A stretch of DNA of 64,000 nucleotides from Clostridium hydrogenum. GTDB lineage: Bacteria > Bacillota > Clostridia > Clostridiales > Clostridiaceae. The DNA lies in the NCBI RefSeq assembly GCF_021432385.1, contig NZ_JAEACT010000002.1, positions 2,189,501 through 2,253,500 on the forward strand. Reading direction: 5' to 3'. The notes beneath the pieces are model-generated. The model was given only the letters and a program-made list of their open reading frames with translations. It had not been told where the DNA came from and ran no database searches. Position numbers and translations under genes: made by a program. This document shows positions 61,371 through 64,000 of this stretch, in pieces. Numbering within the stretch: position 1 is the stretch's first letter; the number at the start of each line of letters is the position of its first letter.

Positions 61371-61718
61371 CTATCTTCCATACTTAAAAACCTTATTTCT
61401 AAATTTAAATCTAAACATTTTAATTAAATAGCCATCAAAATTATAAGTGTCATCTACCTTTAGAAATGCACATAAAGCTGCAAATACAACTGCAATTATT
61501 GATATAATAAGTCTTATAGTAAGACCTATGTAATTAAAAGTTATACTTGATGAATCAGCAGAACTTCTATGAATAGTCATATAGCTTCTGTCACCTAAAA
61601 AAGCAAGTGCAACTACAGTTCCAGCTGCAATTATCCATCCGAACTGTCTAAGTGACATATAGCCACCTATAATCTTATCTTCATCATTTATGTTAAAGGG
61701 TACTTGAAAATACCTCAT
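61371..61718 (-). CDS. PrgI family T4SS membrane protein
   Basis: ATG 61718 is chosen, behind AAGGAGG; the longer frame runs into a family A repeat. The product has 115 residues. It opens with the PrgI signature YFQVPFNINDEDKIIGGYMS then LRQFGWIIAAGTVVALAF, followed by a second pair of helices (about 60-85) and a basic tail (FRFKFRNKVFKYGR). PrgI proteins are small VirB3-like partners of VirB4 in Gram-positive conjugation systems. It directly precedes the VirB4-N-like gene. Confidence 0.85.
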   Translation of the reverse strand: MRYFQVPFNINDEDKIIGGYMSLRQFGWIIAAGTVVALAFLGDRSYMTIHRSSADSSSITFNYIGLTIRLIISIIAVVFAALCAFLKVDDTYNFDGYLIKMFRFKFRNKVFKYGR

Positions 61719-61756
61719 AGACCATTTCCTCCTTACAAGCTGATAAACCATTAAAC

Positions 61757-62008
61757 CAGAGTACAAAGTACAAAGTACAGAGTACAATGAAGGTGGATTT
61801 ACCTTCCTCTCGTCAGGTAAATCTTAAAACTTAAATATTATTAGCTTCGCTGAGCCCCATAAATGGTGCTATTGCGTAAGCAATCCAAAATAAGTTTTAA
61901 GATTTTCTGTAGCAAAACGAAAGAAAATCATCCTTCTTTGTACTTTATACTTTGTACTTTCTACTTTGAAAAAAGGTTTGCCAATTAAATAATTATTAAT
62001 AAAGCAGC
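61757..62008. repeat. Family A element A7
   Basis: It runs from AGTACAAAGTACAAAG through CGTCAGGTAAATCTTAAAAC, TTAGCTTCGCTGAGCC, ATTGCGTAAGCAATCC, TAAGTTTTAAGATTTTCTG to TTTGTACTTTATACTTTG. Only a damaged right end (AGCAGCCC) is left. It separates the VirB2-like and PrgI genes. Confidence 0.7.
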
Positions 62009-62013
62009 CCTTC

Positions 62014-62454
62014 TTATTGTCCCATTCCCCAGAATAAACCGGCAAACACAGCAAAACCTCCAATTAAAAGAGCTGCTATAATTACAGTCAATACTGAATC
62101 CATAGCCTCTGATCTTGCGTCCTGTTTTTTGCTGGCCATAAGCATTTTAATTCCTATAACAACTACTGCTATACCCACAAGCGCTCCTCCAAAAGCTGCT
62201 GCTATACCTTTATTAGCTTTAAATATTGAACTTGCAACATCTGCTGGAGTTTGTGTAGTTATTTGAGTTGATGTTGCTGTTGATCCACCTGTACTATCTG
62301 AAGCATTAGAACCTCCTGTAAAGGTTGCATCTTTAGCAAAAGCACACATAGGGTTTGTCATAATAAATGCTGTTGCTGAAGCTAACGCTACATTTGCCTT
62401 TAACCATGCTTTTTTTGTTTTTCCCTGAATTTGTTTTAACTTTCCATTAATCAT
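62014..62454 (-). CDS. VirB2/TrbC-like small membrane protein
   Basis: ATG 62454 is used, with AAAGGTGAA upstream. The product has 146 residues. A signal-like segment (about 16-40, ANVALASATAFIMTNPMCAFA) is followed by a Ser/Thr/Gly-rich stretch and two helices (about 85-145) joined by KKQDARSEAMDS. This two-helix hairpin after a cleavable leader is the VirB2/TrbC plan, the T4SS pilin. The hairpin recurs as the first module of the VirB6-like protein at 56375-58672. Confidence 0.7.
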   Translation of the reverse strand: MINGKLKQIQGKTKKAWLKANVALASATAFIMTNPMCAFAKDATFTGGSNASDSTGGSTATSTQITTQTPADVASSIFKANKGIAAAFGGALVGIAVVVIGIKMLMASKKQDARSEAMDSVLTVIIAALLIGGFAVFAGLFWGMGQ

Positions 62455-62472
62455 ATAATTCACCTTTCCTTT

Positions 62473-62769
62473 CTATTTCACTACATTAGTAAGCGTCTTT
62501 AAAAGCCCAGTAAATACTGGCATAAAATAGTAAAACATCAGTGCTAGGGTTATAACACCAAAATCTGCTGCTGCCATTTTTTTTATGGTTTTGCTGTGTA
62601 ATATTGCTCCACCTATAAGAAAAATAAAAGCAGCTGCATATCCAAGAAGTGCTATTGGATATACAATGGGAGTTAAAAAATTGTAAAGCATCATAACCAC
62701 TGTAACCAGCTTACTGCTAGCCATTTCTGGAGATACAGGTTGTACATTCACAAGATCACCAGCTTTCAT
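62473..62769 (-). CDS. Small three-helix membrane protein of the T4SS block
   Basis: The protein has 98 residues and three hydrophobic segments (about 22-45, 47-60 and 70-95) separated by HSKTIKKMAAADFG. It could be a VirB2- or VirB3-like subunit or a Trb accessory. No good ribosome binding site precedes ATG 62769; the family A element A8 ends 13 bp upstream and may have displaced it. It is 19 bp before the VirB2-like gene. Confidence 0.55.
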   Translation of the reverse strand: MKAGDLVNVQPVSPEMASSKLVTVVMMLYNFLTPIVYPIALLGYAAAFIFLIGGAILHSKTIKKMAAADFGVITLALMFYYFMPVFTGLLKTLTNVVK

Positions 62770-62781
62770 ATTTTTATTTAT

Positions 62782-63180
62782 GAGGCTGTCACACTAAGAT
62801 TATTTAACATGTAACTTAAAATTATTGCGAATCAACTTAATCAATTCACAATTCACAGTTCACAATGCACAATGAAGGATAATTTGCCTTCCTTTCGTCA
62901 GGCAAATCTTAAATTTAAATATTATAAGCTTCGCTTAGCACCATAAATGGTGCTATTGCGCAAGCAATAAAAAAATTAAGTTTAAGATTTTCTGTAGCAA
63001 AGATTATTAATATACAAAGTTTTATTGCACTGCTATTGAAATTAATTCTACTAAGTTAAAGAACCTACATTGGCTTACGCCCAAACCCCTAGTATGTGTA
63101 TCCTTCATTGTGAATTGTGAATTGATTTAATTCGTAATATTTAAGATTTGTGTATAAAATAACTTTATGTGACAGCCCCT
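62782..63180. mobile_element. Family A element A8 with both inverted ends
   Basis: GAGGCTGTCACAC and GTGACAGCCCC face each other, with sub-terminal AAAATTATTGCGAAT and ATTCGTAATATTTAAG. Inside are TTCACAATGCACAATGAAGGA (and its complement at the far end), CGTCAGGCAAATCTTAAA, TTGCGCAAGCAA, TAAGTTTAAGATTTTCTGTAGC, and an inverted CCCAAACCCCTAGTATGTG module. It separates the regulator from the T4SS genes. Confidence 0.8.
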
Positions 63181-63186
63181 TATTTG

Positions 63187-63822
63187 TCATACTTTACTTT
63201 CTTCATAAGTTTTTCTTTCGTAAGTTTTTACAGTATGAACTCCAATACTATTTGGTAAATCAAAAGGTCTTGCACCAAAGGATTTATCAAATTCCAACCT
63301 TTGCTTTTCCATATTAAATTTATAATAATTCAAATTGGCAGCTACTATTCCAGTATCCGACATCTTACGGGTTCTCGACATTGATATAGAATTTTGTTTT
63401 TGCAGCAGCATTAAATTACTCATTATATTTAAATCATCATTTTGTTTTCGCTTTTCAGCTTTAATCCTTTTTGAATCTTCCTTGTTTCTCTCTTTACTTT
63501 CAATATTTCTTCTCTTTTTTTCATCTTTATATCTAACATCACTTTTTATTATTTGTGTAATAGTTGCATTACTTAAATCAAGTTCTTTTGCAATCTCACA
63601 AGCCTTTTTCTTTTCAACGTAATATAATTTTTTAACTTTGTCATATTGTAATGCTTTTTGTTCATTTTTAATTTTTCTTCTTCTGCTTGCTTCTTCTAAA
63701 TACCTAGAATCCTTTTTTACATGCTTATATATGTTTTGTTTTGTACTTTCCATAATTTTAGCAATTTCTTGAATACTTTTTTTCTCGTTAAAGTACATTT
63801 CAACAATCCTTGTACTGTCCAT
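63187..63822 (-). CDS. DNA-binding regulator with two helix-turn-helix repeats
   Basis: ATG 63822 is used, behind GGGGGGA. The product has 211 residues. Two related units of about 55 residues lie in tandem: SIQEIAKIMESTKQNIYKHV then SRYLEEASRRRK, and ACEIAKELDLSNATITQIIK then RYKDEKKRRN. Each is a helix-turn-helix followed by a basic helix. The rest is basic and helical (KERNKEDSKRIKAEKRKQ), with an unknown tail (FGARPFDLPNSIGVHTVKTY). As the first gene of the minus-strand block it is the likely regulator of the island. Another possibility is a DNA-organising protein of the transfer system. Confidence 0.7.
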   Translation of the reverse strand: MDSTRIVEMYFNEKKSIQEIAKIMESTKQNIYKHVKKDSRYLEEASRRRKIKNEQKALQYDKVKKLYYVEKKKACEIAKELDLSNATITQIIKSDVRYKDEKKRRNIESKERNKEDSKRIKAEKRKQNDDLNIMSNLMLLQKQNSISMSRTRKMSDTGIVAANLNYYKFNMEKQRLEFDKSFGARPFDLPNSIGVHTVKTYERKTYEESKV

Positions 63823-64000
63823 AATAAAATCCCCCCAATTTTTATGGTTTACTAGCAAAATTTTTTATTTCCGCGCCTAATACATAATTTTCTTAAGCAC
63901 AAGCTTATTTTATAATATTTTTAATCGTTGCTTCTTACCATCTTTGTTGCATTTTTATGCTATTTTTGTTTCATTCTAACTAAGGCATATTAAATAAAAT
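63823..64000. other. Upstream region of the island, no gene seen
   Basis: The last 178 bp are AT-rich with no credible ORF. TATTATAAAAT on the minus strand near 63905-63920 could be a -10, but no matching -35 is clear. This region should hold the promoter of the island regulator. Confidence 0.3.

Noticed and set aside
47697-63180. Family A elements as CRISPR arrays
   Set aside because: Their short direct words (GTACAGAGTACAAAGTAC) are internally repeated without unique spacers and the whole unit has inverted ends.
31950-63822. The island as a phage or CRISPR-linked system
   Set aside because: No capsid, terminase, portal, Cas protein or regular repeat-spacer array is visible; the repeats are palindromic and irregularly spaced.

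Overview
The window is AT-rich DNA with dense genes, clostridial-type ribosome binding sites (AGGAGG or GGTGAT, with many GTG and TTG starts) and several Firmicutes marker genes: a DUF4321 protein beside maf and radC, hprK, class II glpX, a Spo0E-like phosphatase and CheV. It most resembles a chromosomal segment of a Clostridium sensu stricto species. I could run no searches, so names rest on motifs I can read and on gene order.

Positions 1-31800 are mostly core chromosome. From the left: radC (cut by the window edge), maf, a DUF4321 protein, a SPOR-domain protein, two small unknowns, thrB with an ACT-domain protein, a cytosolic ParB-like/BMP fusion, a metallophosphoesterase, cheV, tRNA-Leu(AAG), an MFS permease, the polA-coaE-lytic transglycosylase operon, a heterodimeric ABC exporter, two tandem DUF445 proteins, a cation diffusion facilitator behind a Fur-like box, a lipoprotein, a PHP phosphoesterase, an M18 aminopeptidase, 5-formyl-THF cyclo-ligase, hprK, glpX and a Spo0E-like protein. 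Two copies of a structured non-coding RNA flank cheV on the minus strand. One has its own strong promoter. The other lies 7 bp behind tRNA-Leu with no obvious promoter of its own.

Positions 31950-63822 hold a 32-kb block with every gene on the minus strand, read from right to left. It starts with a regulator carrying two helix-turn-helix repeats. Next come conjugation-type (type IV secretion) parts: small membrane proteins including a VirB2-like one, PrgI, a VirB4-N-like protein, the VirB4 ATPase, a VirB6-like channel protein, a two-domain wall hydrolase and a VirB8-like bitopic protein. A complete Tad/Flp-type pilus set follows: TadZ-like, TadA, TadB, TadC, three pilin-like proteins and CpaB. 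Then come large secreted Ig/MucBP/RCC1 proteins, a prepilin peptidase and, last, a VirD4 coupling ATPase. A free-standing copy of a VirD4 helical domain lies just upstream of virD4. No relaxase, integrase or replication gene is visible in the window. I read this as a hybrid T4SS-Tad surface apparatus that ends in adhesins. It could be the transfer region of an integrated element or a fixed secretion/adhesion system.

The third theme is repeats. Three families of small palindromic elements fill the intergenic gaps. Family A is a composite 250-500 bp element with GGCTGTC-type ends; five copies sit between genes of the T4SS-Tad block. Family B is about 97 bp, and one copy lies inside a family A copy. 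Family C forms 190-260 bp hairpins with a conserved tip and covarying arms, each just after the stop codon of a minus-strand gene. Rho-independent terminators divide the island into several transcription units.
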